From: Streptomyces sp. NBC_00414
Lineage (GTDB): Bacteria > Actinomycetota > Actinomycetes > Streptomycetales > Streptomycetaceae
Assembly: GCF_036038375.1 (NCBI RefSeq)
Contig: NZ_CP107935.1
Location: forward strand, 9,052,001-9,116,000
Reading direction: 5' to 3'
DNA: 64,000 bases
Positions within the stretch are counted from its first letter, which is position 1, and every line of letters begins with the position of its first letter. Below the pieces are notes generated by a model, which saw nothing but the letters and a program-made list of their open reading frames with translations, made no database searches and was not told the DNA's origin. Shown piece after piece: positions 44,865 to 53,457 of the stretch. A program made the translations under genes and the position numbers.

Positions 44865-44920
44865 CAACCGGTATCCGGTAACGGGCAACCGGTATCCGGT
44901 ATCCGGTGACGGGCAACCGG
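44865..44920. repeat. Repeats of CAACCGGTATCCGGTA between convergent genes
   Basis: CAACCGGTATCCGGTA is followed by CAACCGGTATCCGGTATCCGGTGACGGG and another CAACCGG copy. TATCCGG recurs three times. This may function in termination between the SDR and OYE genes. Confidence 0.65.
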
Positions 44921-44925
44921 CCTCG

Positions 44926-46005
44926 TCAGACCGAACGGTGGTACTGGTCCGGCACGTGCACGGAGTCCCCGAGTTCGCGGGCCGCGTGCCGGGCCCACGA
45001 GGGGTTGCGCAGCAGTTCCCGGCCGAGCAGTACGGCGTCCGCCTCGCCGTTGGCGAGGATCTTCTCGGCCTGCTCGACATCGGTGATGAGACCGACGGCG
45101 GCGACGGCCATGGAGGTCTCGCCCTTGACGCGCGCGGCGAAGGGGACCTGGTAGCCGGGCCCGACCGGGATGCGCACACCGGACGCGTTGCCGCCCGAGG
45201 ACACGTCGACCAGGTCGACGCCGTGGGCGGTCAGCTCGGCGGCGAGGCGGACCGTGTCGTCGGCGGTCCAGCCGTTCTCCTCCAGCCAGTCGGTGGCCGA
45301 GACGCGGAAGAACAGCGGCTTGTCGTCGGGCCATACCTCGCGCACGGCGTCGACGACCTCCAGGGCGAAGCGCACCCGGTTCTCGTACGAGCCGCCGTAC
45401 GTGTCCGTGCGCCGGTTGGAGTGCGGGGAGAGGAACTCGCCGATCAGATAGCCGTGCGCGCCGTGGATCTCGGCGATCTCGAAGCCGGCGTCCAGCGCCC
45501 GCCGGGCGGCATCGGCGAACTGGCCGACGACCTCGCGGATCCCGTCCACCGTCAGCTCGGTCGGCACGGGGTGCTTCTCGTCGAAGGCGAGCGGGCTCGG
45601 CGCGAGCGCCCGCCAGCCGTGCGCCTCGGGTCCGACCGGCGCGCCGCCCGTCCAGGGGCGGTCCGTCGAGGCCTTGCGGCCGGCGTGCGCGAGCTGGATC
45701 GCGGGGACCGTGCCCTGCGACACCAGGAAGCGCGTGATCCGCCGGAACGCCTCGACCTGTGTGTCGTTCCAGATGCCCAGGTCGTACGGCGAGATCCGGC
45801 CCTCGGGGCTGACCGCGGTGGCCTCGACGATGATCAGGCCCGCTCCGCCGGCGGCACGCGCCCCGTAGTGCTGGAGGTGCCAGTCGTTCGGCGCGCCCGC
45901 CTCGGGGCCCTCCGGCGCGGCCGAGTACTGGCACATCGGCGGCATCCAGACCCGGTTCGGGACGGTCAGCTCGCGCAGGGTGTAGGGCTCGAAGAGCGCG
46001 CTCAC
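44926..46005 (-). CDS. NADH:flavin oxidoreductase, OYE/YqjM type
   Basis: A 359-residue FMN ene-reductase. RVWMPPMCQYSA, the QLAHAGRKAS loop, IHGAHGYLIGEFLSPHSNRRTDTYGGSYENRVRF and LLGRELLRNPSW are YqjM-class signatures. It reduces activated C=C bonds of enones or nitro-compounds. The GTG at 46005 has GGAG six bases before it; a TTG at 46017 is in frame but overlaps that site. Divergent from an ArsR regulator with inverted repeats between them. Confidence 0.92.
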   Translation of the reverse strand: MSALFEPYTLRELTVPNRVWMPPMCQYSAAPEGPEAGAPNDWHLQHYGARAAGGAGLIIVEATAVSPEGRISPYDLGIWNDTQVEAFRRITRFLVSQGTVPAIQLAHAGRKASTDRPWTGGAPVGPEAHGWRALAPSPLAFDEKHPVPTELTVDGIREVVGQFADAARRALDAGFEIAEIHGAHGYLIGEFLSPHSNRRTDTYGGSYENRVRFALEVVDAVREVWPDDKPLFFRVSATDWLEENGWTADDTVRLAAELTAHGVDLVDVSSGGNASGVRIPVGPGYQVPFAARVKGETSMAVAAVGLITDVEQAEKILANGEADAVLLGRELLRNPSWARHAARELGDSVHVPDQYHRSV

Positions 46006-46042
46006 GGCGGACTCCAATCATGGTGGGGCCGGGTTGTCGACT

Positions 46043-46094
46043 CGTACGATAGGCATCGTAGTACGGTGGATGTCAAACTACGAGAGTTCTCGTA
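46043..46094. promoter_or_regulatory. ArsR-type operators between OYE and ArsR genes
   Basis: TACGAGA-GT-TCTCGTA at 46079-46094 is a perfect 7-bp inverted repeat. A second, CGTACGAT-AGGC-ATCGTA(G)TACG, spans about 46043-46063. Both lie in the 138-bp divergent gap. Confidence 0.7.
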
Positions 46095-46143
46095 CAATGG
46101 GGAACTCCGGGGAGACCTCCGGACCCGACGCACTGGAGCCGCC

Positions 46144-46503
46144 GTGACGATCGCCGCCCCGACCGGCAGCAGCCGTGATCTGCCGCACCCGCAGCGCGCG
46201 GACATCCGGCTGGAAGCCGTGCTGCACGCGCTCTCCGACCCGCTGCGGCTCCAGGTCGTGCGAGAGCTCGCCGCCGACGGCGGCGAGCTCTCCTGTTCGC
46301 ACTTCGACCTGCCCGTCACCAAGTCCACGACCACGCACCACTTCCGGGTGCTGCGCGAGGCCGGGGTGATCCGGCAGATCTACCGGGGCACCGCCAAGAT
46401 GAACGGGCTGCGCCGGGACGACCTAGACGGACTCTTCCCGGGACTTCTCGACAGCGTTCTCGCCGCCGCCGCGCGCCAGGCCGTCCGGCTCGGGGGCCGC
46501 TGA
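46144..46503 (+). CDS. ArsR-family transcriptional regulator
   Basis: A 119-residue winged-helix repressor: LHALSDPLRLQVVRELAADGGELSCSHFDLPVTKSTTTHHFRVLREAGVIRQIYRGT. One Cys (SCSHF) is visible but no full metal-binding set, so the signal may be organic or oxidative. The GTG at 46144 follows GGAG. It is divergent from the OYE gene, and its 3' end overlaps the convergent permease by 81 bp. Confidence 0.88.
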   Translation: MTIAAPTGSSRDLPHPQRADIRLEAVLHALSDPLRLQVVRELAADGGELSCSHFDLPVTKSTTTHHFRVLREAGVIRQIYRGTAKMNGLRRDDLDGLFPGLLDSVLAAAARQAVRLGGR

Positions 46504-47922
46504 ACCACCCTGCGCGGGAATTCCGGGGGCCTCTGAACCGTCCACCTTCGAGCCGCCCGCCGCTGTACCGTCCGCCTCTGAACCCCCCTTCGAGGCAAGG
46601 TGGTTGAAGAGCAGGTTCAGCACGATCGCCGTGAGGCAGCCCGCGCTGATACCGCTGTTCATCACCGTCTGGAACCAGTCGGGGAACTTCTCGTACACCG
46701 TCGGCACGCCGACCGGCAGCATGCCCACGGCCACCGAGACGGCCACGACCGTCAGGTTGTCGTTGCCCTTGAAGTCCACCTGGGCCAGGGTCCGCAGGCC
46801 GCTCGCGGCGACCGTGCCGAACATGACCAGGCCCGCGCCGCCGAGCACCGGAGCCGGTATGGCGGCGACCACCGCGCCCAGCTTGGGCAGCAGGCCGAGC
46901 AGGACGAGGATGCCGCCCGCGACGGCGACGACCCACCGGCTGCGGACCCGCGTCATGCCGACCAGGCCGACGTTCTGCGCGTACGCCGTGTACGGGAACG
47001 TGTTGAACACGCCGCCCAGGACGGTGGACAGGCCGTCGGCGCGCAGCCCGTCGGCGAGCGTGCGCGGCTCGATCCGACGGTCGGTCATCTCGCCCACCGC
47101 GATGAAGTCACCGGTGGTCTCCGTCATCGTCACCAGGGCCACTACCAGCATCGACGCGATCGCCGACGCCTCGAAGGTGGGGGCGCCGAAGTGGAACGGC
47201 GTGCTGATGCCGAGCCAGTGCGCGTCCCCGACCCCGCCGAAGTCGGTGAAGCCGAACGGGACCGCGACCGCGAGACCCACGGCGATGCCGATCAGTACCG
47301 CGATCCGGCTCAGGAACGCCGGCGCGAACCGCTGTACGCCGAGCACCACCGCGAGTACGAAGGCCGCGAGCGCCAGGTTCTTCGGCTCGCCGAAGTCCGG
47401 CGAACCCGCCCCGCCCGCGGCCCAGTTGCCGGCCACCGGAAGCAGCGAGAGCCCGATGATCAGGATCACCGTGCCCGTGACGAGCGGCGGGAAGAACCGC
47501 AGCAGCTTCCCGAAGACCGGGGCCAGCAGCATGATCGCGAGACCGGCGACGATCACCGAACCGTAGATCGCGGGCAGTCCGCCGCCGCCCGTCCCGATCA
47601 GCACCATCGGCGACACGGCCGCGAAGGTGCACCCCTGCATGATCGGCAGGCGTACCCCGAACCGCCAGAAGCCGACGCACTGGATGAGCGTCGCGATGCC
47701 GCACACCAGCAGGTCCGCCGTGATCAGGTAAGCCATGTCCGCGGGCGAGAGCTTCATCGCGCTGCCGACGATCAGGGGGACGGCGACGGCGCCCGCGTAC
47801 ATGGCGAGGACGTGCTGGAGGCCGAACGCGGCGAGTTTGTGGACGGGTGGGACCTCGTCCACGGGGTGCACTCGCCGTGCGGGCTCGGGGGTGGGGGCGG
47901 GTACGGGGGCAGGGGTTGCCAT
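46423..47922 (-). CDS. Xanthine/uracil permease (NCS2 family)
   Basis: A 499-residue transporter with about 14 membrane segments. QHVLAMYAGAVAVPLIVG and the NCS2 signature region (TMTETTGDFIAVGE, then NTFPYTAYAQNVGLVGMTRVRSRWVVAVAGG) are clear. It takes up purine bases or uracil. The ATG at 47922 follows AGGAG. The last ~60 residues are a Gly/Ser/Glu-rich tail, and the final 27 codons overlap the ArsR gene tail-to-tail. Confidence 0.92.
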   Translation of the reverse strand: MATPAPVPAPTPEPARRVHPVDEVPPVHKLAAFGLQHVLAMYAGAVAVPLIVGSAMKLSPADMAYLITADLLVCGIATLIQCVGFWRFGVRLPIMQGCTFAAVSPMVLIGTGGGGLPAIYGSVIVAGLAIMLLAPVFGKLLRFFPPLVTGTVILIIGLSLLPVAGNWAAGGAGSPDFGEPKNLALAAFVLAVVLGVQRFAPAFLSRIAVLIGIAVGLAVAVPFGFTDFGGVGDAHWLGISTPFHFGAPTFEASAIASMLVVALVTMTETTGDFIAVGEMTDRRIEPRTLADGLRADGLSTVLGGVFNTFPYTAYAQNVGLVGMTRVRSRWVVAVAGGILVLLGLLPKLGAVVAAIPAPVLGGAGLVMFGTVAASGLRTLAQVDFKGNDNLTVVAVSVAVGMLPVGVPTVYEKFPDWFQTVMNSGISAGCLTAIVLNLLFNHLASKGGSEADGTAAGGSKVDGSEAPGIPAQGGSAAPEPDGLARGGGENAVEKSREESV

Positions 47923-48056
47923 GGGCACTCCTGGAGCGGCGGGGGAGCGGGGACTGCACGTGACCGTACGGGGGTTAAACAGTTTGTTGATTGCAGAGGT
48001 GTTGCCGCCGGATGTCCTGCCCCGGGAGGTGCGTGCTCATCCGCGGGCCGTACGTG

Positions 48057-48090
48057 GCTGGTCGCGCAGTTCCCGTGCCCCTACTGGGGC
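48057..48090. repeat. Intergenic element GCGCAGTTCCC (copy 2)
   Basis: GGCTGGTCGCGCAGTTCCCGTGCCCCT repeats the core seen at 25167-25184 (reverse) and 50230-50272. It overlaps the 3' end of the reductase gene at 48081. Confidence 0.55.
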
Positions 48091-49445
48091 TGCTGGGCCG
48101 CCTCCATCAGGGACCGCCAGTTGGGGAGCTTGACCACGCCCCTGCCCAGGGAGGCGCCCAGGGCCGCTTCCGCCCGTTCGATCGCCTGCCAGCCCGCCCA
48201 CTCGACCGGGCGCAGGCCCGCCGCGTGCAGGGCGGCGAGCGGGTCGGCCGGGACCTCGCGGTGTACGAGGGCCGGGGCGTCCTCCAGAAGGGACGTCACC
48301 GTCTCCTTCGCGCAGGGGCGGTTCGTGCCGATGACACCCGTCGGGCCACGCTTGATCCAGCCTGCCACGTACTCGCCGGGCGCGACCGAGCCCTCCCGCA
48401 GGACGCGTCCCGCGAGATGTGGAACGGTGCCGCGGTCCGCGTCGAACGGCAGGCCCTCCAGCGGAACCCCGCGATAGCCGACCGAGCGCAGGACCAACTG
48501 GGCCTCGATGTCCTCGTACAGCCCCGTGCCCGTCACGCCGCCGCGGCTGTCCGGGAGGGTGTGCTCGAAGCGGACCGCGCCCACGTGCCCCCTGCCGTCC
48601 GGGAGCAGTTCGACCGGCCGCAGGAAGAAGCGGAGCCGGATCCGCCGGGAGCCGACGGCCGGCGGGCGTTCGGCCCATCCGCGCAGCACCTCGACGTTGC
48701 GTCGTTGCGCGGTGGGCAGGGCGGACGGATCCAGGTACGCCGGATCGAGCGCCAACTCCGCCGGATCCACGAGCACTTCGGTGTCCGGCAGGCCGCCCAG
48801 CTCCCGCAGTTCCTTGGTGGTGAAGCGGGCCTGCGAGGGGCCCCGGCGGCCCACCATCTGGATCTCCCGCACCCGGCTGTCGGCGAGCGCGGCGAGTGCC
48901 GCCTGGGGCATGTCCGTCGCGCTCAGTTCCGCGGCGCCGCGCGCCAGGATCCGGGTCACGTCCACCGCCACGTTCCCCACGCCGATGACGACCGCAGCCC
49001 GCGCGCCGGCCACGAAGCCCTCGGACGCGAGGCCGTCGGACACGACGTCCGGATGCGCGCTGTACCAGGACACGAAGTCGGTCGCCGACCAACTGCCCGG
49101 CAGCTCCTCACCCGGCACTCCGAGACGCCGGTCGGTCGCGGCGCCCACGCAGTACACCACCGCGTGGTACAGCTCCCTCAGCCGGGCCGCCGACACCCCG
49201 TCCGGGCCGATCCGGACCCCGCCGAGGAACCGCACCCGCTCGTGCTCCAGGACCGTGCGCAGAGTGCCCTGCAGCGACTTGATCTTCTCGTGGTCGGGCG
49301 CCACGCCGTAGCGCACCAGTCCGTACGGGCACGGCAGCCGGTCCAGGACGTCCACTCGGACTCCGGGCACCTGCTCCTGCTGGACGAGACCCTGCGCGGC
49401 GTACACCCCACTCGGCCCCGAGCCGACGACGGCGACCTGCAGCAC
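48081..49445 (-). CDS. FprA-like FAD/NADP oxidoreductase (second copy)
   Basis: A 454-residue flavoprotein of the same length and layout as FprA at 22218-23582: VAVVGSGPSGVYAAQGL, RLPCPYGLVRYGVAPDHEKIK, VIGVGNVAVDVTRIL and GWIKRGPTGVIGTNRPCAKETV. It differs in several loops, so it is an old paralogue, not a recent copy. It would reduce a ferredoxin. The GTG at 49445 follows GGAAGGGG. Divergent from the DUF6214-like gene. Confidence 0.9.
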   Translation of the reverse strand: MLQVAVVGSGPSGVYAAQGLVQQEQVPGVRVDVLDRLPCPYGLVRYGVAPDHEKIKSLQGTLRTVLEHERVRFLGGVRIGPDGVSAARLRELYHAVVYCVGAATDRRLGVPGEELPGSWSATDFVSWYSAHPDVVSDGLASEGFVAGARAAVVIGVGNVAVDVTRILARGAAELSATDMPQAALAALADSRVREIQMVGRRGPSQARFTTKELRELGGLPDTEVLVDPAELALDPAYLDPSALPTAQRRNVEVLRGWAERPPAVGSRRIRLRFFLRPVELLPDGRGHVGAVRFEHTLPDSRGGVTGTGLYEDIEAQLVLRSVGYRGVPLEGLPFDADRGTVPHLAGRVLREGSVAPGEYVAGWIKRGPTGVIGTNRPCAKETVTSLLEDAPALVHREVPADPLAALHAAGLRPVEWAGWQAIERAEAALGASLGRGVVKLPNWRSLMEAAQQPQ

Positions 49446-49627
49446 GGCACAACCCCTTCCCCGTGGAGAACGAGGAGTTCGCTGGTGCTTCCAGCATCGC
49501 ACCGCACCGCGTGCCGGGGGAGGGGCAGGACCTGCCCGGACCGGGCCGCTGCGCCGACAGTGTGCCGCGCGCGCCCGGCATGCGTGCCTGTCCGCAATGA
49601 ATGTGATCATGCGGTTACGTTGCGTAT

Positions 49628-50155
49628 GTGCTGGAAACATCCTTTCTTAATCTTTCTGATCGCGATGAGCCGGACGGGGCGGTGTCCGTACGGCGCGCCT
49701 GGGAAGTGCGGGAGAACGACACCGCCACGACGTGGTGCGACGTCCGGCTGAGCTTCGAGGACGGCGCCGGGGTCGACCTGCTCGCGGCCGTGTGCGAGGG
49801 AGGCGTCGCCGTCGAGGACGTACGCGCCCGGCCCGCGCTCTCGCTCGACGACATGGCGGTGCTCGCGGACTGGATCGAGGGGCCGCTGCTGGAGGCGTGC
49901 GGGGGTGCGGGCGGGGCGCCGGGCGCCCATGCGGGCGGCGGGAGCGCCGACCAGCGGCACGCGCGCCCCGCGCCGCCGCGCGGTGCCGAGGGGCGTCGGC
50001 TGGTCGCCGGTGAATATCTGGCCGCTCAGCGGGCCGGGCGGGATCCGGTGCTCGCGGTGATGTCCTTGACGGGACACAGCCGTCGGCGCTCGCTTCGGCT
50101 GATCGCGGGGGCGCGGGACGCGGGGCTTTTGACGCCCCGCCATGTCCGACGCTGA
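49628..50155 (+). CDS. DUF6214-like actinomycete protein
   Basis: A 175-residue protein with a recurrent streptomycete pattern: WEVRENDTATTWCDVRLSFEDGAGVDLLAAV, LSLDDMAVLADWIEGPL, then after a variable Gly/Ala/Pro linker RGAEGRRLVAGEYLAAQRAGRDPVLAVMSLTGHSRRRSLRLIAGARDAGLLTPRHVRR. The C-terminal block is HTH-like, so a role in DNA binding is possible. Function unknown. The start codon is a GTG; a second GTG lies about 18 codons in. Confidence 0.7.
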   Translation: MLETSFLNLSDRDEPDGAVSVRRAWEVRENDTATTWCDVRLSFEDGAGVDLLAAVCEGGVAVEDVRARPALSLDDMAVLADWIEGPLLEACGGAGGAPGAHAGGGSADQRHARPAPPRGAEGRRLVAGEYLAAQRAGRDPVLAVMSLTGHSRRRSLRLIAGARDAGLLTPRHVRR

Positions 50156-50229
50156 CGGTGCCGCCGGCGGCGGGCCGGGTTGCCGGGTGGGCTACTGGGC
50201 GGCTTTCGGGTGCGGGTGCGCGTCCGTCG

Positions 50230-50272
50230 TGGCTGGGCGCGCAGTTCCCCGCGCCCCTTGGAGGGCGCCCCT
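50230..50272. repeat. Intergenic element GCGCAGTTCCC (copy 3)
   Basis: TGGCTGGGCGCGCAGTTCCC followed by CGCGCCCC lies in the 141-bp gap between convergent genes. Flanking GGGCGCCCC and GCGGGGC elements can pair. Confidence 0.6.
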
Positions 50273-50296
50273 GCGGGGCGGCCCCGCAGCGGGCCG

Positions 50297-50953
50297 TCAC
50301 ATTTCGCGCATGCGGCTGATCTCGCTCGTCTGCTGGGCGATCACGTCGTCGGCCATCTCGCCGATCTGGATGTTGTTGCCCTGCGAGAGGACGTCCGTGG
50401 CCATGGTGATCGCCCCGTTGTGATGGGTGATCATCAGCTTCAGGAAGAGCTCGTCGAACGCCTTGCCCTTCGCCGCACGCAGTGTCTTGAGCTGCGCCTC
50501 GGTCGCCATGCCCGGCATCACGTCGTGGTGATGGCCCTTGCTCTTCTCGCCCTTCTTGTCGCCGCCGTGGTTCTTGAGCCAGGCCCGCATCGTCTCGACC
50601 TCCGGTCCCTGTGAGGCCGCGATCCGCTCGGCGAGCCGCTTCACCGGCGTCGACGAGGCGTGTTTCGGGGCGAGTTCGGTCATCTCGATGGCCTGGGTGT
50701 GATGCTCGATCATCATCCGGGCGTAGTCGAAGTCCGCGGAGTTGGGGGTGTCGTCGTCGGAGCGCTGCTCCGCGGCGTCCGCGGCGGAGAGCGTTTCGGC
50801 GGCCTCGCCCGGTTTGCCCGGTGCGATCACCGAAGGACCCGTTTTCGGCGCGGACTTGGCGTCGTCGTCGGAGCCCGTGCAACCGCCGAGCGCGAGGACG
50901 GCGGCCGTCACGGACGCCGTGATCAGACGGCGGGACGTACGGCGAGCGAGCAC
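50297..50953 (-). CDS. DUF305-domain lipoprotein
   Basis: A 218-residue lipoprotein: a signal peptide with lipobox LALGGC, a charged linker, then two DUF305 half-repeats, FDYARMMIEHHTQAIEMTEL and FLKLMITHHNGAITMATDVL. The paired histidines suggest metal binding. The GTG at 50953 follows AGGAGG. It is divergent from the LVIVD gene, a pairing I know as recurrent in streptomycetes. Confidence 0.9.
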   Translation of the reverse strand: MLARRTSRRLITASVTAAVLALGGCTGSDDDAKSAPKTGPSVIAPGKPGEAAETLSAADAAEQRSDDDTPNSADFDYARMMIEHHTQAIEMTELAPKHASSTPVKRLAERIAASQGPEVETMRAWLKNHGGDKKGEKSKGHHHDVMPGMATEAQLKTLRAAKGKAFDELFLKLMITHHNGAITMATDVLSQGNNIQIGEMADDVIAQQTSEISRMREM

Positions 50954-51128
50954 AGTGACCTCCTGTGGCACATGAATCGGCAGACGCCTTGTGGGCGCGG
51001 ACACCTCGTGAGTGTCGATGACCGTCCTAGCACGCTTCCGCGCGCCAATGATCAAAAACATTCATTACGAATGCGTTGCCACCTGTTGATCTGTGCATGA
51101 TGAAGACGATACTGCGGTGGTACCTGAA

Positions 51129-51146
51129 CCGTTCGACTTCGAACGG
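51129..51146. promoter_or_regulatory. Perfect palindrome in the leader of the LVIVD gene
   Basis: CCGTTCGA-CT-TCGAACGG is an 8-bp inverted repeat ending 18 bp before the GTG start. It could be an operator or a leader hairpin. Confidence 0.5.
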
Positions 51147-51163
51147 CCACTAGGGAGGACGCA

Positions 51164-52666
51164 GTGACCCTGTTGAACAATCACCGAACGCGGCGCAGAC
51201 GTCTGGGAGTTGCCGCCACCGCGGCAGGCCTGCTGGCCGCCCTGCTCACGGCGGGGCCCGCGGTCGCGACCCCCGACCCCGGGGACGCTCCGGTGACTTC
51301 GGAGAAGGTCTCCAAGAGCGCGGCGGCCGAGGCCAGAGCGGCGATCTCGGCGGGCGAGATACCCGGGCAGGACGAGATCGTCCACTCGGACAACATCGAG
51401 CACCTCACGAACATCCCCAAGGACGCCCTGCCCGGCACCAACTCGGACCTTGCCTTCCAGGGCAAGTACGCGTTCGCCGGCAACTACGACGGCTTCCGCA
51501 TCTTCGACATCAGCAACCCGAAGGCCCCGAAGACGGTCGCCCAGGTGCTCTGCCCGGGCTCGCAGAACGACATCACCGTCTCCGGTGACCTGCTCTTCCT
51601 CTCCACGGACTCCTCGCGCAGCGACAACTCCTGCAGCAGCACCACGCAGCCCGCGACCGAGAAGTCCTCCTGGGAGGGCATGAAGGTCTTCGACATCAGC
51701 GACAAGAAGAACCCGAAGTACGTCGCCGCCGTCGAGACCGCCTGCGGCTCCCACACCCACACGCTGGTGCCGGAGCGCAAGAACGTCTACATCTACGTGT
51801 CCTCGTACTCGCCGAGCGCCACGTTCCCCGACTGCCAGCCGCCGCACGACGGCATCTCGGTCATCAAGGTGCCGCGCAAGGCTCCCGAGAAGGCGGCGGT
51901 CGTCAACTTCCCCGTCCTCTTCCCCGGTGAGGGCCCCGACGGTGGCGGCAACCCGGGTGGCCCGACCAACCCGGGCGTCTCCAAGACCACCGGCTGCCAC
52001 GACATCACCGTGCTGCCCTCCAAGGACCTCGCCGCGGGCGCCTGCATGGGTGACGGCATCCTGTTCTCCATCAAGGACCCGGAGAACCCGAAGGTCATCG
52101 ACCAGGTCCAGGACAACGTGAACTTCGCGTTCTGGCACTCGGCGAGCTTCAACCAGAAGGCCAACAAGGTCGTCTTCACGGACGAGCTGGGCGGCGGCGG
52201 TGCGGCCACCTGCAACGAGACCGTGGGCCCGAACCGCGGCGCGGACGGCATCTACGACATCGTCGGCAAGGGTGACAAGCGCAAGCTCGTCTTCAAGAGC
52301 TACTTCAAGATCCCGCGCCACCAGGCCGACACCGAGAACTGCGTCGCCCACAACGGCTCGCTGATCCCGGTCAAGGGCAAGGACATCATGGTCCAGGCCT
52401 GGTACCAGGGCGGCATCTCCGTCTGGGACTTCACGAACTCCTCGAAGCCCAAGGAGATCGCCTTCTTCGAGCGCGGTCCGCTGAGCACCACGACCATGGT
52501 CACCGGCGGCTCCTGGTCCGCGTACTACTACAACGGCTACATCTACTCGAACGACATCGCCAAGGGCTTCGACGTTCTGAAGATCAATGACCGTCGTACG
52601 GACCCGGCGAAGAAGAACCGGCTGAACGAGCTGAACGTCCAGACGCAGCCGGACTACTTCGACTGA
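51164..52666 (+). CDS. Secreted LVIVD-repeat protein
   Basis: A 500-residue exported protein. Twin-arginine-like RTRRRRLGVAATAAGLLAALLTAGPAVA forms the signal peptide. Repeated propeller blades carry the FDIS or WDFT motif (FRIFDISNPKAPK, MKVFDISDKKNPKY, ISVWDFTNSSKPKE). Paired cysteines and many His/Asp suggest an extracellular, disulfide-linked propeller. GTG start after AGGGAGGACGCA. Its 3' end overlaps the convergent TetR gene by 13 bp. Confidence 0.9.
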   Translation: MTLLNNHRTRRRRLGVAATAAGLLAALLTAGPAVATPDPGDAPVTSEKVSKSAAAEARAAISAGEIPGQDEIVHSDNIEHLTNIPKDALPGTNSDLAFQGKYAFAGNYDGFRIFDISNPKAPKTVAQVLCPGSQNDITVSGDLLFLSTDSSRSDNSCSSTTQPATEKSSWEGMKVFDISDKKNPKYVAAVETACGSHTHTLVPERKNVYIYVSSYSPSATFPDCQPPHDGISVIKVPRKAPEKAAVVNFPVLFPGEGPDGGGNPGGPTNPGVSKTTGCHDITVLPSKDLAAGACMGDGILFSIKDPENPKVIDQVQDNVNFAFWHSASFNQKANKVVFTDELGGGGAATCNETVGPNRGADGIYDIVGKGDKRKLVFKSYFKIPRHQADTENCVAHNGSLIPVKGKDIMVQAWYQGGISVWDFTNSSKPKEIAFFERGPLSTTTMVTGGSWSAYYYNGYIYSNDIAKGFDVLKINDRRTDPAKKNRLNELNVQTQPDYFD

Positions 52667-53415
52667 CCGGCCGCGTCGGTCTCCTGGTTCCGCTCACCAC
52701 CGTCACCGTCGTCGTCAGCGCGACCGTGACCGTGACCGCGATCGGGGCTCCGCTCCGACTCGCGGCTCCCGGGAGCGAAGAACCGTGAGAGGTCCTCGTG
52801 GTACGTCCCGTCGGGCGCTTCGGCGCCCGGCGGGGCACCCCGCTCCCAGTCGAGCCCGTAGCGCCTGAACAGCTCGGCCCGCAGCACCGGTACCGGCATC
52901 GGGACCCCGGGCACCAGGGCCGCGTACACCGCGCCCATCAGCAGCGCCCGCATCATGGGGTAGTCGGCGGCGGTGTCCGGCGAGCCGTAGCGGGCCATGG
53001 TGTCGCTGAGCAGTTCGGCCAGCCGGCGCTGCTCCGGGCACTGTTTGAATCCCTCGCCCTGCAGGATGCCCGCCATGTGCTGGCGCATCAGCACCGGATG
53101 GTCCCGGGCGAGGCCCAGGATCGCGTCGATGGCCCGCGCCATCCGCTCCCGACCGTCCTCGGTACGCGGCTCGCGCTCCAGCGCCTCCTCCAGCGTGCGG
53201 TGCATCAGCCGGTGCACTGCGGACTGGACGAGCAGACGCTTGCCGGGGAAGTAGTACGAGACCAGACCCCGGGCGGAGCCCGCGCGGTCCGCGATGTCGC
53301 CCAGTGTCGTGGCGTCGTATCCGCGCTCGCCGACGAGCTCCAGCGCCGCCTGCAGAAGCCTCTCGCGGGAACGCCGCCGCAACTCTTCATTGACCGATGC
53401 GCTGCGAGGGGACAT
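52654..53415 (-). CDS. TetR-family transcriptional regulator
   Basis: A 253-residue TetR protein. HTH: SRERLLQAALELVGERGYDATTLGDIADRAGSARGLVSYYFPGKRLLVQSAVHRL. The C-terminal ~40 residues are a charged, disordered tail (RSPDRGHGHGRADDDGDGGERNQE). The ATG at 53415 is preferred to the longer form at 53481, which would span the operator. An inverted repeat and a -10-like TATAGT lie upstream. Confidence 0.88.
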   Translation of the reverse strand: MSPRSASVNEELRRRSRERLLQAALELVGERGYDATTLGDIADRAGSARGLVSYYFPGKRLLVQSAVHRLMHRTLEEALEREPRTEDGRERMARAIDAILGLARDHPVLMRQHMAGILQGEGFKQCPEQRRLAELLSDTMARYGSPDTAADYPMMRALLMGAVYAALVPGVPMPVPVLRAELFRRYGLDWERGAPPGAEAPDGTYHEDLSRFFAPGSRESERSPDRGHGHGRADDDGDGGERNQETDAAGQSK

Positions 53416-53430
53416 CCTATGTACTCCTGC

Positions 53431-53457
53431 GTTGACTGGCTGCCAGCCAACTATACT
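53431..53457. promoter_or_regulatory. TetR operator and -10-like element
   Basis: GTTGACTGGCTGCCAGCCAAC at 53431-53451 is an imperfect palindrome (GTTGGCTGGCAG / CTGGCTGCCAGCC). On the minus strand it directly follows TATAGT, a likely -10 of the TetR gene. Confidence 0.6.

Noticed and set aside
46600..48477. 625-residue plus-strand frame opposite the permease
   Set aside because: His/Arg/Asp-rich low-complexity product opposite a clear membrane transporter; no ribosome site.
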